Of a stretch of 64,000 nt of DNA, positions 15,945 through 29,110 are shown one piece after another (the stretch's first letter is position 1; each line of letters starts with the position of its first letter). Both the position numbers and the translations under genes were made by a program. Source of the DNA: Hyperoplus lanceolatus (Eukaryota; Chordata; Actinopteri; Uranoscopiformes; Ammodytidae); assembly GCA_026929865.2 (NCBI GenBank), contig CM049404.1, positions 2,048,501 to 2,112,500 of the forward strand, read 5' to 3'. The notes below the pieces were generated by a model. It was not told the DNA's origin. It made no database searches and worked only from the letters and a program-made list of their open reading frames with translations.

Positions 15945-16100
15945 GTATGTTGCCCCAGGGCAGCTGTGGCTACTATCGTAGTTTACCACCACCGGGATGA
16001 CTGTGTGTGAACGAATTGAACCTGGAACCTGGAACTGTAAAGCGGTTTGAGTCACTGAGAAATAAAGCGTTATATAAATCCAATCGATTATTATTATTAT
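15945..16100 (+). mobile_element. LINE/SINE 3' tail (L2-like)
   Basis: GTTGCCCCAGGGCAGCTGTG, then GTAAAGCGGTTTGAGTCACT, AAAGCGTTATATAAATCCAA and a short ATT repeat: the form of L2-type LINE and derived SINE tails in fish. Identified by recall. Confidence 0.65.
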
Positions 16101-16461
16101 GTTGGAAACATGCATGTAATTTAATTTGCCTAAACATAGGGTTTGTATTTTTTCAACATTGCACCCTGTTTTGTCTCACTTCTCAAGAATCCATGATAAA
16201 TACACATGCATACGACACATTTCCTGGCTGTTCTATGTCTAGCAGAGACAATTGTATTTTCATATTCAAAGGGCTGTTGGGTGTCAGATGTGTCCCCTCA
16301 CTGTGAGAGTGCCCTCCATGTCCCTTTGTGTCTCTGTACACAATGGCTTATTTTTATCCTGTTGCTCCGTCAAGAAGTGGAGTTTGGGACAGAGAAGGGA
16401 GGAAGTTGTTGCAGGGTGACAGAGGTAGATAATAGCATCCTCCTCAACCTCCATCCTTCCT

Positions 16462-16622
<161 letters not shown>

Positions 16623-16734
16623 TAGGGTTTGTGTTGCTTCTCTGTGGTTCCTTGGATCCCCCCCAGTAAGAATAATGTGTGAATATAGCACATGCACTAG
16701 CAGACACACACACTCCATGGATAGCTAAGAGGAG

Positions 16735-17885
16735 GAAGGGGGGGAGCTTAAAGTGAAGGATTCAGTGTCAGCGATGAATCTTGAAGGATGTCCGACTAAA
16801 CATATGGATATCACTGAGCATGGTTTACAGTTTATTACAGTAAAAGTGAAATGCAGTATTTTTCTGTGATGTTTTAAATATAAATTAACATTCTGGTTGG
16901 AGGGTTGCCAGTAGATTACTTGAAATACTACATGTTTACTGAAGACGGATATAATTGAATAGAAAAACTCAATTTAGCAATTTAGAATATCTAACATATC
17001 AATCTTCTAACATTTGTTTTTGTCTTCTAACACGTTTTTGTTTTGTTTTTTGGGCTAAAGACATCTGCTATGCATATCATGGATTATTATTATTATCAGG
17101 TAATCCATGATAAAAAAGCAATGAACAACTTCACAAGAATATGAATCAAACAGACTTTATTTAAAATGGCAGTATTAACAAATACGGACACTGTCTGGGA
17201 TGCAATGTATTAGGTCCTCAAAAATCTGTTGAAACATTTGGAAAATATGCATCATTAGGAAAAAATATATAAAACAAAACAATGTACAATTCAGACCCTT
17301 TGAAAAATATGCATATCATTAGCAACATTTGGGAAATAAACTCCAGGTAGGCTTGTCTCTTAAAAGAGTCCTGTGAGGTAGGCTAATGCTTAGCTTCAGA
17401 ACGAGTCTGGTTGTTTGTATCTGAGAGGAAGTCTTCTGGGTCGGGGGAGAGATGACCACCACATTGCCTGTTGTTGATCCTCAACTTTGATTCAATCCAG
17501 GATTGACACTATAAAACTGCAACAAAAACAATAATGAGTCAAATTATCTCTAGAATTGGGAATACTGAAACAATGCGGACTCGATGCTAATGGACTGTGT
17601 ATCATTGGACCAGACCCAAACTCAGCCTTACTGATACATGACATTTTAATATCACACACTCACTAGATAGACAGGTTGCTGAGCATTGGTTTCATTTCAA
17701 ACATTATTATTTGGAATGTTACCTTTATGAGGAAATAAGTGATGAGGAACATAACATTGTTTTTAATTACCGTATTATTTCTAGATGCTCCACTCGATCG
17801 ATGCAGAGCAATGCTGGACTTCTTGTTTATGCGTTGCACATGTACTCCAAAGTGTGTCCTACTATCTGGCTTCAAGCAGCGAGTT
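16735..17885. other. no recognisable gene
   Basis: AT-rich non-coding sequence. A short local inverted repeat around TCATGGATTATTATTATTAT (17077-17112) is the only structure seen. Confidence 0.4.
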
Positions 17886-17889
17886 ATCG

Positions 17890-18165
17890 AGTTATCTGTA
17901 AGTGTGATAAAACATGATAAAAACCATCAAAAAACATCACACGCATACACATTCACCCATCTGTTGCTCTCGGTTGCTCTGAATGTGCACCGGCAGTGAA
18001 ACGAGTGCCGGTTTATAGCGATCTCTCTTCTGATTGGTTATCAGTAGTGGGATCCCCGAAAAGTTTATTTGCCGATTACATGTAGAGCGGGTGACTGAGA
18101 GATCGGCTTTATGAAACGTGCACACTACGTAAGTGATAACTGCATGAATAACACTTACATTAACA
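17890..18165 (+). repeat. dispersed repeat, copy 1 (inverted partner at 48710)
   Basis: Shares, in inverted orientation with 48710-48985, GATAAAACATGATAAAAACC, TCTGATTGGTTATCAGTAGT, GGGTGACTGAGAGATCGGCT and TTATGAAACG. Probably a MITE or SINE family; ends not defined. Confidence 0.7.
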
Positions 18166-18169
18166 TAAA

Positions 18170-21134
18170 TAAATCAGTTACTTCACCTTTAAGTGTTTAT
18201 AAATGTATTAGTGATGAGCAGTTTCAGGGGGACAGAGCCTGACATGTGAATGAAGGTGAAGCCCATTGGTTGTCTGGAGTCATTGGCTGTGTGTCTCGCT
18301 CCCTCTGGTTCTCCCTGCTGGTGTGTTTCTGGCATTTAATCTTATCAGTCACACTCCCATCTGCAGCACTACACACTAGAGTATTTTTGAGTCACACTAT
18401 TTGAGTCTTGTTTGTCTTCGTAATCATGAAAGGAAAACACGTCATTATGGAATTATATTTTCTCTTTGGTTGTTGACAGCAGCACAATTCCAATTAGACA
18501 TTTGCTCTTTAGGCTGTTACATTATGCTACACAGTTAGTTTTTTCACAAAAAGTTTTCTGACCAGGCTTCTGTTCTCTCCTGCCTGGAGCAAATGTTAAA
18601 TGCACACTATGCAACATTTAACGAAATAATTAATTTAGGGTCACATAAAAATAATCCCTCTCAATGATCACTTCGGCGCCACTAGAATATGTGGTGGTGT
18701 GTCGAGGCCTAGTAGACATGAGACAGCTCCTGGTCTCCCTCTCCTCTTGTAGGTCTTCCTCTGGGTCCATTGTTCGGTCGGATCGATCCTTCTATCAACG
18801 GTTGAAGCAGGAGTGGAGAAAAGCAGAAACAGTGGCAGGCAAGTTGAATTTTGGGTTTGTTAGTGTAAAGAAAAAGGGAATACTGGAACACTAGGATTCT
18901 AAACAGGGCCAGCCCTGTACATCTGGGGGCCCTTAGCACCATCATTTTAGGTCCCTGGCAGTGTGGATAGTGAAGTATTGCCGTGGCGAACTAGCAACTG
19001 ATTGCAATCCTAACTCATACAATTACATTTTATCCGTGCTAAGCCTATATCTTTTAACATGATGGGCTGCGATTATTTTTCCTGCTGATTACGTTTTTAT
19101 TTTTTTGGACAGGTAGCAGATTGTGAAGGGATATTCACTGATCGTAACAACAAGCATTTTCCAGAATTGCTGACTTCACCTTTAAGGACAGTGATTGTTC
19201 TCTAAAAGTATGGCTTACAATCCTAGTTTACACAGAAGGTCCTTTAAGAAATTACTCTGAATTAAACGTTTTCATTCTGGTGGATGTTAAACAAATAGAT
19301 AAAGCAGATAACTTGGTGTTTGATAAAAGAGTGATCTCATATATTTTGTGCAAAATTAGAGATCCACTGCACCGGATACAGAAATAACAAAAATTAAACA
19401 CACACACACACATCCAACTTGTAATTGGCATATTACCATTCATTGGAAGTTTTCCAAAGGCATTCTGGGAAATGTAGGATGTCATTAAATAATTTAAAAG
19501 GAAAGGCGGATTGAGAGAGACAGTGGGGGTATGAACAATTAATTCAGTTATCAGTAGCCTACATAACTTAAAGAGCGGATGGGATTTGACAGGGTGGAGA
19601 TGGATTTTGATACATATGTTAGGGCCACAAATAGGAGTTCTGTACATTATGCTTATGTTCTACCTTCTAGCATGAACATATTGTACGTAGAAAGGTAATA
19701 TCTTTCTTTTCTTCTAATCTCTTTCCTTTCCTATCAACAAATCTTGCCATGATGGATTTACCACTGACTGATATAAGTTAAAGCGGCTACGAGTAACATT
19801 TAAATATCTTTTAAATAGCCTCATGTTTCCTCTGATAATCATAAATGACCTTTAACAGCAAACGAGACCATCAGTGCAAAGAAAGACGTTTTTAAATAGT
19901 TTTTATTACTGCTTGTGGTCTGGTCGCACACCCAGTCCGATTTTTGGTTCGCTCGTGCAAGCTCTATGGTCACATATCCGTATTGGTCGCAGATTTCAGT
20001 GTGGCGCAGCAACGTGAATTCAGAAGCCTATCCCTCCAGGTGAGGGAAGGGGAGCGGGAGCCTTGTTTGATACAGTTATTTGTCGTTATAATGACTGATA
20101 ACGGGACTGAACCATCAAGGAAAAAAAAGAAAATGCAGTGAAGAAAAGCTAAAAGGGAGAGTGATATAGGCTACGGGGGGGGGACGAGGGCGTTGCCAAG
20201 CAACGTGTATACAATTTCACGAGAGTGAAACTAGACTGCAGTGTTTACTCCTAAATGAATGAGCGGTTGGTACTAACACAAAGTTTGCTTTGCTTCACCA
20301 TCATCAGATAACCATTATCTGAAATAGTAATTATTTACAACAACATAAACACATTACCTCATCGTGATCCATACTAACTGCCGTCTATCGTTCATTCGCT
20401 TTCTGTGAGGAGTCGGACACGTAATCTTTCAGCTCCGTGAGAGAGAGTAGTTAGGTGACACTGCTTTATCAACTCATTGCAATCAGGTGCGTGTGGCAGT
20501 GACTGGCATTAGTTCATGCAGTGTCAAAACCATTCTTTCTGAAACATCCGGGGCTTAGCCCAAGAAGGAATAGAATAGTACACTTTATTGTGCATGCATA
20601 TTTTTTTTCATAATGCTTTACCTAAATAAACACAATAGGCAGGTAATTATAGCTTCAAATAGCTACCTGACTGCTATGCTGCTTATCCCCAGACATCTAA
20701 AGTTCCATTCAAGTTATTTCAGAGTAAAATTAATACAAGTGAGATAGACCTTACATTACCATTACCTTACAAATGGCCACTCATGATGAAATGATAATCA
20801 CACTATGGGCCGGCATGGAGTTTACTGACATGCCTTCTTTTTAATCCAAAAGTAAAAACAATATCTATGAATATATGGTTTACAACCTGCGTACAGCGGC
20901 CTAGGCTAGGTTTCATTTAAACATTTTGGGGAACAAATTATAGATGGGGGGGGGGTATGCTCCCCCAGAAATTTTTGAGCCTCAAACGCTTAATTTCCTG
21001 CATTCTGGTGGATTTTTATTCATCTATCTGTGCCCTTTCTGCATCATTTTATAGTGGAAATATTTTTTTTTCTGTGAAGGAAAAGACAACATTCAGGTTC
21101 CTAAAGAATCAACTATAAGTAAAATAATAATGCA
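18170..21134. other. no recognisable gene
   Basis: Mostly unique-looking sequence with a 9-unit G run near 20177 and another near 20946. No exon, RNA gene or bounded transposon identified. Confidence 0.4.
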
Positions 21135-21139
21135 GTAAG

Positions 21140-22159
21140 TGTTATGATCCTGCTTGGGCCTCAAGCCCTTGTGTTGTTTTTCCCTTTTACCCTTGTCTAT
21201 GTGCTGGTCTATTGCAGGGTTGGAGTCAGGTGTGCTGGAGTCAATCACCAGCATTCACAGCTGCCATCAATCATCAATCAACTGCTCTTCATATACCCGG
21301 CCCTACCTGCCAGACACTGCCAGATTGTAGATCCTGTTTCCACACAGTCAGTCCTCTCTCTAAGCTAACCTGCTTGCAGCTCCGCTTTTTGCATTTTTCC
21401 TGGCTAACTCCTGTCTTTTCTGCCACAGCTCTCCCGGCCTGACTCCAGCCACCAGCTCCAGCCCTCGCTCGCCAGCACTTCCTCCCGGACCCCTCTGCCT
21501 GCCTGCTCTAGCCTGCTCACACTCAGCTCCCTGGACTTGCCCCGTTGCTCTCTCCCTGGAGCCCCGAGACAGCCAGCTTCCCCCCCGGATCACGGTCCTA
21601 ACCCCCTGCTGGTCACTTCTAAAATAAATCTTCTTAAAACTGTTACTGCCTCCGCGCCTGTGTCCTCCTGATCCAGCCGTTACAGTACAATCTGGCAGTG
21701 TCTGGCAGGTAGGGCCGGGTATATGAAGAGCAGTTGATTGATGATTGATGGCAGCTGTGAATGCTGGTGATTGACTCCAGCACACCTGACTCCAACCCTG
21801 CAATAGACCAGCACATAGACAAGGGTGAAAGGGAAAAACAACACAAGGGCTTGAGGCCCAAGCAGGACCATAACAGTACCTCCCCCTCAACGAGAGCCTC
21901 CAGACGAGCCACAGGGTCTCCCTGGGTTGTCCTGATGATAATCCCTAATGAGGGAGGGATCGAGGATGAGCTGGCGGGATATCCAGCTCCTCTCCTCAGA
22001 ACCATACCCCTCCCAGTCCACCAAATATTGAAACCCCCGACCACAGTGGCGAATATCCAAAATCCGTATACTCATATACCCGGCCCTACCTGCCAGACAC
22101 TGCCAGATTGTAGATCCTGTTTCCACACAGTCAGTCCTCTCTCAAGCAGGAGCATAACA
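21140..22159. mobile_element. rearranged Ty3/gypsy (chromodomain-integrase) insertion
   Basis: The whole unit has a 5-bp target duplication GTAAG (21135-21139, 22160-22164). Order: full LTR on + (21140-21684, TGTTATGATCC...GTTACA); inverted first 190 bp of an LTR (about 21687-21875); inverted polypurine tract and integrase end (21876-22069); direct LTR piece (22073-22143) matching 21291-21361; inverted first 17 bp of an LTR (22143-22159). Both outer ends are LTR starts in opposite orientation. Not autonomous. Confidence 0.82.
21887..22069 (-). pseudogene. gypsy integrase C-terminal chromodomain fragment
   Basis: Minus-strand translation [20 protein letters not shown], then [19 protein letters not shown]: the chromodomain at the end of chromovirus-type Ty3/gypsy Pol. 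It is followed on the same strand by a purine-rich tract (GAGGGGGAGGTAC) and TGTTATGG, the normal order of pol end, polypurine tract and 3' LTR. Everything 5' of this is missing. Confidence 0.85.
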
Positions 22160-22214
22160 GTAAGGCTCTCAGGCATCCTGGATTTTTCAAAACTTTCTGC
22201 AAATTATTTTTTTA

Positions 22215-23905
22215 GGAATCATGGCTCAGCACTAATGTTGTTTTTGGCAGCCTGTTTTAAGTTTTGTTTTAGTCTAGTCGTTGTGTCAAACTGTCATTTT
22301 AGTTTTTATTAGTCTTAGTCACATTTAAACTCTTTTTAGTCTAGTCAAGTTTCAGTTGACTAAAAGTCTTGAGCTTTTTAGTCTTCTCTTAGTCAGAATT
22401 ATCTGGGACTATTTTCGTCTAGTCTTAGTCAACAAAAACTGATGACATTTAAGTCTAGTCTTAGTCAATGACATTTGTATTTTAGTCTTTTAGTAATGCA
22501 ATTATATTTAACCCAGTTAATATAGTAAAAGTAACTAGTATAGTACAGCCAAAATAAAAATGTTCTTTAAGTCCCCCATTTCCCAAGTCAAACAAGGTTA
22601 TCTTATCTTATTATATTATTTTTACCTTATAGCCTCAAGAATACATGCAATTCCAGACACGGAAGACGGTCTGATTGAATTTACATCATATTTATTTGAG
22701 CTACCAAACATGTAAGAATGCCGGATTCCTCAACCTGAACAGCAGTCTGGTGGAGCTCGGACAGCTTCTCTTTGTTTTTCAAAATCTCCTGTCTAATGAC
22801 ATATACATTTACATAAAATAAATAGGCCTAAATAAAATAGCTTCAAATGACAATGCCAGAAAAAATTGACATTGCATTCAAGTTTAATTAAGAGAAACAA
22901 GGTTCTTGAATGCTAGAGCTACAATAACATAATAACAAAGTGCAAATAAAATGTTTGTGTATGACTTGTATTGCTTGTAAACTGAAGTCAGATTTTGTAT
23001 TACAAGATATAACACAAATGGTTTGAACCATGAGATTGGAAGCACAGACTGCATACAGTGGAATTCGTTGACAGAACTTATTACATGGCACTTTGAAAAT
23101 CCTATGTAAATCATGGCATTCTACAGGTCTGTTATTTCCAGCAAGACAGACCTCTGTCAAGGGTATAATGACCGTTGCTAAGGACCTACGTCATAGTTTT
23201 GATGGATAGACGTCCACAAACAGGGCTACTACTCGTTTAGAAAACAATGGAATACTTTTTCGACATGACTCAGGAGAGCAGGGAACACAGGAGTCATGGT
23301 TAATATCCGACAGGAATCCAGTCAAGATTACGTGAGTACGTTTGGCCACATATCGACAGTTAGCCAATACAGTAACTTCAGGCTGCAGCTGGTTAGTCGT
23401 TAAAGTTAACACACCGCCGCAGCTGCATCTTCCATACTGCCGCGAGTGGGGATTGAGGAAGTAACGTCGCCTGCTAACTTCCTGCTATTTCAAAATAAAA
23501 GACAACTCACGTTTGTCTAGTTAAATACTCATGTTAAGCCAGTGAAATGCTTTTAATCTGAAGCCGTAGCCTGTTTGCAGCCCCGAGACTCAGGAAACAG
23601 AAATATTGCAAAAATAATAATAATGGCGAGACAAAATAGCCTTATAACATTTTGTGTCCTCTCGTTTTTGTCAATTAACATGAAGAGATATTTTATCAGA
23701 GTTTTTATTTTTGTAAACCACATTTAGTCCCGTTTTATTAGTCAGCAATAAAGCATTATATATTTGATTATAGTCTTTGTCACATGACCACCATTTACGT
23801 TGTGTCTCGTCTCATTTCTGTCACGTGATAAATGTTTGTTGACGACGATATTTTGTCATATATTTCGTTGACAAAAACAACACAACTCAGCACCAGCGTT
23901 AACTA
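22215..23905. mobile_element. possible nonautonomous transposon with AGTCTAGTC array
   Basis: Left CTCAGCACTAATGTTGTTTT and right GACAAAAACAACACAACTCAGCACC form imperfect inverted ends. Near the left end, 22270-22495 carries at least seven AGTCTAGTC or AGTCTTAGTC motifs, like a subterminal binding-site array. No protein. Boundaries and superfamily uncertain. Confidence 0.45.
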
Positions 23906-24351
23906 TTTATGACACTTAACATTTGTAATGAAATGACAGCCACCATTGGAAATGAAAAGGGTGGGCAGCTAGCTAGTTAGCTAAATTGTAACTTAAGGCA
24001 AAAGTTGGATACAAATCATGTTAGCATTCATCCTTAGATACTTGACACAATCAATCATCAATATTAGCATGCTATTTAGCCTCATAGATAGGCCTATTTA
24101 CATCCCACAGAAAACTGACATATTTTCTGTGTGCGTGCATGCGTGCGTGTTAATGTCATATGTCCTACTCACTGGAGCTGACCAACAGGACATGAGATGA
24201 AGTGAGATACTGAGAGGCTGGGCAGAGTCAACATGACACAGAGTGACTGAGATTAATCCGGACAGACCACGGTGTAGAGAAAACAAAGACAGGCAGGCAA
24301 GTGGAGGGGAGAAGTACAGCAATGAGAGGAAAACAAAACATGATGGGGTGG

Positions 24352-24452
<101 letters not shown>

Positions 24453-24841
24453 TGTGAGTTTGATTTCAATTCAAATTGAGTTTTACACTGCAGGAGTGTT
24501 GACATTTTTGAAAACTGGGGACATTTTTCTCCGTCCTTTTGAAAAAAAAATTGTTTAAAAATTAAGAGCTAGTTTTAAGGTTCCGGGTAGAATTAGGTTT
24601 AAGTATGGTTAAGTGTCAAGTATTTTGTTCATCAATGTGATACATTTTTGTCTTTTAAAGAATTGAAAATTTACACATAATTTGTTAGATATTGTTTCAT
24701 ATTTATTCAAGATTTCTGGAAAAGGTGTATCAGTGTTATACAAAATAATATTGTTTTAATGTCAGTAATCAACAGGCAAAGTTTCATGAGGATATATCTA
24801 TAATTTAAAAGGTTTCCCCTTTTCACCTGCACTGTCTCACA

Positions 24842-25363
24842 TTAAAGGTCACATATTATGCTAAATGCACTTTTTAAATGTGTTCTAACATATCCATGGG
24901 TCCACGGTGTGCCTAGAGACTGCCAAAATATAAAAAAAAATAACACTCTCCTTTTCTCACAATCCCCCTTTCTGAAACCCCCCCCCCTCCCCCCCAATAT
25001 ACTCCAGTCAGAATTCTCCCAGTTTCTGATCTCACAAACTGGAAAGCCAGAAGCTTCCACTGTGCAGCCCACACCCCTATTTCTTACTGGTCCACGACCC
25101 TGACAGACAGAGGGCGAGGCGTATCTGGCTTCGCTTCCGGACAGGGGGCGCGGGGAGCTCAAAGATTGTATATTTACAAGGGGAGCTGCAGCTCCTTTTT
25201 AAAAAATAGGCCATTGTGAGATTAGCTGAACATCAGCATAGTAGAATAAATTATCTGAAAGTTTTTTTCAGCAAACAATTAAAGAAAAACGTATTATGGA
25301 CCACTAAGACCATATAATATGGTGTATAATAGAACTGAAAAGTGTATAATATGGGAGCTTTAA
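24842..25363. mobile_element. TTAA-flanked MITE (piggyBac-like)
   Basis: TTAA at 24842-24845 and 25360-25363, with inverted ends AGGTCACATATTATGC and, complemented, AGCTCCCATATTATAC. No coding capacity. Confidence 0.65.
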
Positions 25364-25378
25364 GTTGTGATGTTTAAG

Positions 25379-25633
25379 ACCAAAGGCCTTTGCACACCAG
25401 GCGCGAAAAAGCTAATCATTTGGAATGTGATTTTGATGTGTCTGACTATAGGAAGTGGCGTGCTAGAAAAATCTAACTCAGTTCAAAAAAGGAAAAAAGC
25501 CGCAAATTCGCGAAGCGAAATTACAGCGCTGACATGGAAGCTTGTATTGACTCTGTATACGTTCGGTAATGATTAATAATGTGCAAATTAATCACACGAA
25601 AAAAAAAACACGCCCGTTGTACAAAGGCCTTTG
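25379..25633. mobile_element. short MITE with CAAAGGCCTTTG ends
   Basis: AAAGGCCTTTGCACACC at the left and GTTGTACAAAGGCCTTT at the right form inverted termini about 255 bp apart. Target duplication not resolved. Confidence 0.5.
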
Positions 25634-26013
25634 GGGTGAGGAGCTATGGAATGTGAGTGCCCTCACAAGTATAGCCATACAATCGCACGTGTTTGTGTGT
25701 GTGTTTATTTAGTAGGAGAGTTTAAACTTCTCCTTTCCTTATGCCCTCCTAAGGGAGAGAATGTCTAGACACAAATGAAATAAAGGTTATCCAGGAAATG
25801 CTGAAAACATGGACACATTTCAACATGGAGAAGGATAGGGACTTCAGACAGATTTAACACACACAAATATGTGCACAATCTGAGTCAGCGTAAAGCGGGT
25901 TCTCTTTTATTGATAATTAACGCTCAAATATAACGCAAGTCAGAACTGTTTTTCAAGAAAGTTTGTTGTACATTTGGTGTCATTTTGTGAGTGTCTCTGC
26001 ACATTCATCCCTT

Positions 26014-26880
26014 AAGCTGCGAACACAGTGCACTGGCCGCGCAGCGCGATTACATACAAAGTCAATGTACTAGCGCGTGGCCGCCCAAGAATCGGCGTCC
26101 AGCGGCGGGCGTTTCCGCGGCGCGTGGCCGCGCCTCATCGAAGCGCATGAATCGAAGGCGTGACCATTTGCGAACATATGTGGCGAACGCAGAAGATGAA
26201 AATATTTATCTTTTTGGCGCCGACGCACCGCGATAGCCAATCAGCTTTGAGATTGCCTGGTGGTCTGCAAGACGAGGTGGGCGTGTGGAGTGAGGACATT
26301 GTGCTTCCAATACATTCTGCAAATATGTGTATTTGGCATCTGTTTAGCTGTTGGTTGTACTTTAGCCAAGGTAGCGCCGGTTAGCATAGTGAAACTCACC
26401 CAGCTGTGTGCTGTTCCGGAGGATAATATGAACCCAAACTTGACTGTAGTGTCCGTGTGGAATTCCAATAAAGTACAGCGAAGCACCAGTGTTGTCCTCC
26501 GCCAGACCGCGCACTTTCACTTTCAGGTAGGCTGATGTCTGCCTTTATTTTTGCCGCTGAGCACACACTGCTGTTGTTATTGTGTTTAGTATGTTGCTGA
26601 ATTGCTGTTAATGTGTGTATTTGTGATCGGGGTGCGTCTTCATGCTGTTTTAATGCTATTTGTGACATGACTGCCGCTGTACACAGTGTACCTACATCTG
26701 TATTTTTTGGCACAGATGGACCATGTTGTTGTTGTTGTTGTTCACCGTAAGTGTGACGGGTCTGATCTCAGAAACGGCCTCGGCGTCAGGAATATATGGC
26801 CCAATATGATCGAGCGGCAAGCAACTTGCGTTCACGCGGTTAACCGCCGCAGGTGGCGAGTGCAGTGTGTTCGCAGCTTT
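26014..26880. mobile_element. Harbinger-like nonautonomous element
   Basis: Inverted ends AGCTGCGAACACAGTGCACT and GAGTGCAGTGTGTTCGCAGCT, flanked by TTA on the left and TTT on the right. The subterminal core CATACAAAGTCAATG at about 26054 also occurs just inside the left end of the autonomous Harbinger at 52397, suggesting a related family. Confidence 0.6.
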
Positions 26881-26914
26881 TGAGTCGTCCATACCTCTTT
26901 TTATATGACACATC

Positions 26915-27327
26915 CCCTGCGTTCCAAATTGCTTACTCTTTATTTTTCCTTTTCTACATACTACAGCTGACCATAAAAATTATTTAGTTAGCATGTAATA
27001 TGCCGGCACAAAATTTGGACATACTTTTACTCATTTATTCCATCATAACATTGCGCCTTGATCTTGCCTCTTGCTTTTATATCCGTCGCATCCCTGGTAG
27101 ATTTCAATCAGAGGCTCCTTCGATATGATGTCACTTCAGGAGCGCACTGGATTGTGGGTCAGAATCGCCCAAATAGCATGCTGATTTCAACACTTAAAGT
27201 CTCCACCGAATGTAGTAGACATCCGGGTATGTTTAAGCATGCTAAATCTGACCACAAGAATCGGGACATCCTAAATCTTTTTTCTACCATACTAAATTGC
27301 AGAAAGTATGGGGATCGTAACGCAGGG
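26915..27327. mobile_element. Harbinger-type MITE, variant termini
   Basis: The interior matches the MITEs at 1451 and 32772 (TTGCGCCTTGATCTTGCCTC, GAATCGGGACATCCTAAATC), but the ends are CCCTGCGTTCC and AACGCAGGG rather than GGTTGCGTTCC. Length about 413 bp. Confidence 0.7.
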
Positions 27328-28636
27328 AGTCTTTTCCTTCAATGTCTCCGTTCAAATCCATTCATGATCAGAGGTGATGACCCTGAAGAAAATAAAGGGA
27401 CAAAAAGACGTGGACAGAGGACGTGACATTATGCAGCCGCCCTTCAGTCTCTATTGTTACCGGGACACAAAGACAAACCAAACTGTTTACAGATGGATTG
27501 TAAGCAGTGTCCGCCCATGGCTGACAATGACATGGCATATACAGCGAGCACTCCCAAGGTATTATGATGTGTTTGAGTGTGTTTGTGTGTGTAAATACTT
27601 TAAAAAAATATATAAATAAATAAATAAAAATCAATTATATAAATAATAATAATACAACAAAAATAATATATAAAGAGAAAAGATATATCAAATATAAAAG
27701 ACAATAAATAAAACATTGAAAAATTGCTGTTTGGTGGGAGTTCTAGAACTACAGTACACACACCCAGCTATGGATATACAGTAGCTCCACTGCATCGTGG
27801 GTCAGCCTCACCCTGACAGAAAAGCAGTGTTCTGGCGGTGCACAATATTAATTATGCACGTTAATGAAGAGATACCAGTTCATATAGTACTGTGAAATAG
27901 AGGTTGCTGACATAGGGGACTTTAAATTCAAGTTTTTTTGGTAAATAATAATACATTTTGGTATTAATTTATTAATTAATTAATATTATTTATAAATTTT
28001 AAGAAACAAGTCTGAGTTCATCTGAAATATATGATTTACGTAAGCAATTATCATTAAAGACTCAGTCTGTAATTAAGACTGACTTCTTTAGTTACTGATG
28101 GAGTAACCATTCATTCATATGGCCGAGTCCTCCATGAGTCTGACATGAGTCCTACATTAACTCAGGATGAACTGGGAATTAGTTAAGCATCAATTAATGC
28201 GGATGAGTGTCTACTTAATGTAAAGTCTACCGAGTGTTGTCCCGTCAGTCAAGTCATGGCCAACACTCGGCTCGTGCAGGCTGGAGGAGGACAGGACAGC
28301 CAGGAGACAGCAGAGGAGGGACAGGAGGAAAGCTCCTGTCTACTGACACATTTACATGTCCTACATTTCAGAAGTTATGTCGGTCTAGGATCGGGTTGTA
28401 TAACCAGATTCAATCTCATATAGATGTGAAACCATGGGGATGGGTTATATCGGCACTGACACTACCTGGAGCTTGCTTGTACGGAGTCTGGGTCTGTTGA
28501 AGGTGGCTGTGCTGTTTGGGCTGTGGTAGCCATAGGATAGGATAGGGAAGAAGTAAGTGAGAAAGTATGTTTTTGTGTATATAATTTTTTTTACAAAAAG
28601 GTTAAAACTCGATGTCATCATTGAAATTGATGGTTG
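27328..28636. other. no recognisable gene
   Basis: AT-rich with short AATAA-type runs near 27600-27720. No exon or bounded transposon seen. Confidence 0.4.
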
Positions 28637-28791
<155 letters not shown>

Positions 28792-29110
28792 AAGGGGGTT
28801 GAAAGATAAATAAGTGTAGGCAAGATCTATAATTTTGTCAAGAGTTTTTGTAATGCCACAGGTCGTGAAGTGATGAGCACCATACAGTGACCAGTAAGAT
28901 CGTCTTGCTGGGTCTCTGATACAGACAGTGATCATCTAATTACTCCTGTCAAACAATGAATTGGGTATTAAAGGCAGACTAAAAGGACTACTAGGACGCC
29001 GCTAGACATACAGTAGCCTACATATCTGTGTTTTAGCCACTGAGCTAACTAAAGCTAAGCCCAGTCAAGGAAGAGGGGGGAGAGTTGTAAGAACTTTTGA
29101 CTTATTGGTC

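Noticed and set aside
17711..17999. Overlapping + strand frames of 68 and 86 codons
   Set aside because: They run into the dispersed repeat at 17890 and show no recognised family or splice sites.
21360..21890. 176-codon minus-strand frame at the gypsy LTR
   Set aside because: It reads across the junction of an LTR and an inverted LTR copy; the protein-like text is an accident of the inverted repeat.
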